A stretch of DNA of 20,974 nucleotides from Actinophytocola sp045807065 (GTDB lineage Bacteria; Actinomycetota; Actinomycetes; Mycobacteriales; Pseudonocardiaceae): positions 1 through 20,974 of the forward strand of contig NZ_JBJMIE010000098.1 in the NCBI RefSeq assembly GCF_045807065.1, given 5' to 3'. Positions 20,808 through 20,974 of the stretch are shown piece after piece; within the stretch, counting starts at the first letter, position 1, and each line of letters starts with the position of its first letter. The notes under the pieces are model-generated. The model was not told the origin of the DNA and did no database searches. It worked only from the letters and a program-made list of their open reading frames with translations. A program made the translations under genes and the position numbers.

Positions 20808-20974
20808 GGCGGGGATCTTCGACGAGGTAGCCGGGTCGGGCCTCTCGTCGTCCGGGCTCCGCGTCGGGCCACGGCAACCGGCCGCGGGCCGGGCGTGCGT
20901 CCTTCCTGTGGAGGAGATGCGGCCGCGATCAGGCCCCTCCGCAGGGAGGACGCCTCCGGCTCAGCGCAGGAACC

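Noticed and set aside
13286..20974. tRNA genes or attachment sites in the gene-free stretches
   Set aside because: I looked for T-loop GTTCGAA-type sequences and cloverleaf arms near the resolvase remnant and repeats and saw none in the window.

Overview
The window is very GC-rich actinomycete DNA. It uses many GTG and a few TTG starts, has strong third-position G/C bias and short intergenic gaps, and shows TAnnnT boxes placed as for leaderless transcripts. The gene content fits a member of the Pseudonocardiales (Saccharothrix/Lentzea/Actinosynnema type): MptB-like mannosyltransferases, DUF6461, and the DUF3090–SCO1664 pair. The genus assignment is inference. No tRNA, rRNA, CRISPR array or intact mobile element is visible.

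Region 1 (1-7398) is a peptide scavenging island. A minus-strand pair, an M55 D-aminopeptidase and an M20 peptidase cut by the window edge, overlaps by 8 nt. It diverges from a plus-strand ABC importer operon: a family-5 substrate-binding protein, two permeases and a fused double ATPase. The binding protein has no lipobox and instead carries a C-terminal membrane anchor. The likely division of labour is peptide import by the operon and cytosolic cleavage by the divergent pair.

Region 2 (7399-9283) holds a DUF6461 protein, a convergent GntR/FCD regulator and a divergent VOC (glyoxalase-fold) protein. The regulator and the VOC gene are separated by only 38 nt. These contain a 22-bp dyad whose palindromic core supplies a -10 box on both strands and ends exactly at the VOC start codon.

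Region 3 (9284-13285) holds two overlapping tandem paralogues of an MptB-type polyprenyl-phosphomannose mannosyltransferase, followed closely by a class I methyltransferase.

Region 4 (13286-20166) begins with a 320-nt gene-free stretch containing an AT-rich element. Then come a divergent GNAT-like protein, an ArsR-SRPBCC fusion regulator with an operator-like dyad inside its promoter, and a leaderless MBL hydrolase. Convergent to these is a translationally coupled S9 peptidase plus LD-carboxypeptidase pair. Divergent from that pair is the conserved DUF3090–SCO1664 couple.

Region 5 (20167-20974) replaces what is usually the mycothiol ligase (mshC) position downstream of SCO1664. It holds tandem repeats, a second copy of the 34-nt AT-rich element (29 of 34 bases identical) and the decayed, frameshifted remains of a Tn3-type serine resolvase. 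The repeated element and this scar are the parts of the window least explained by known families.
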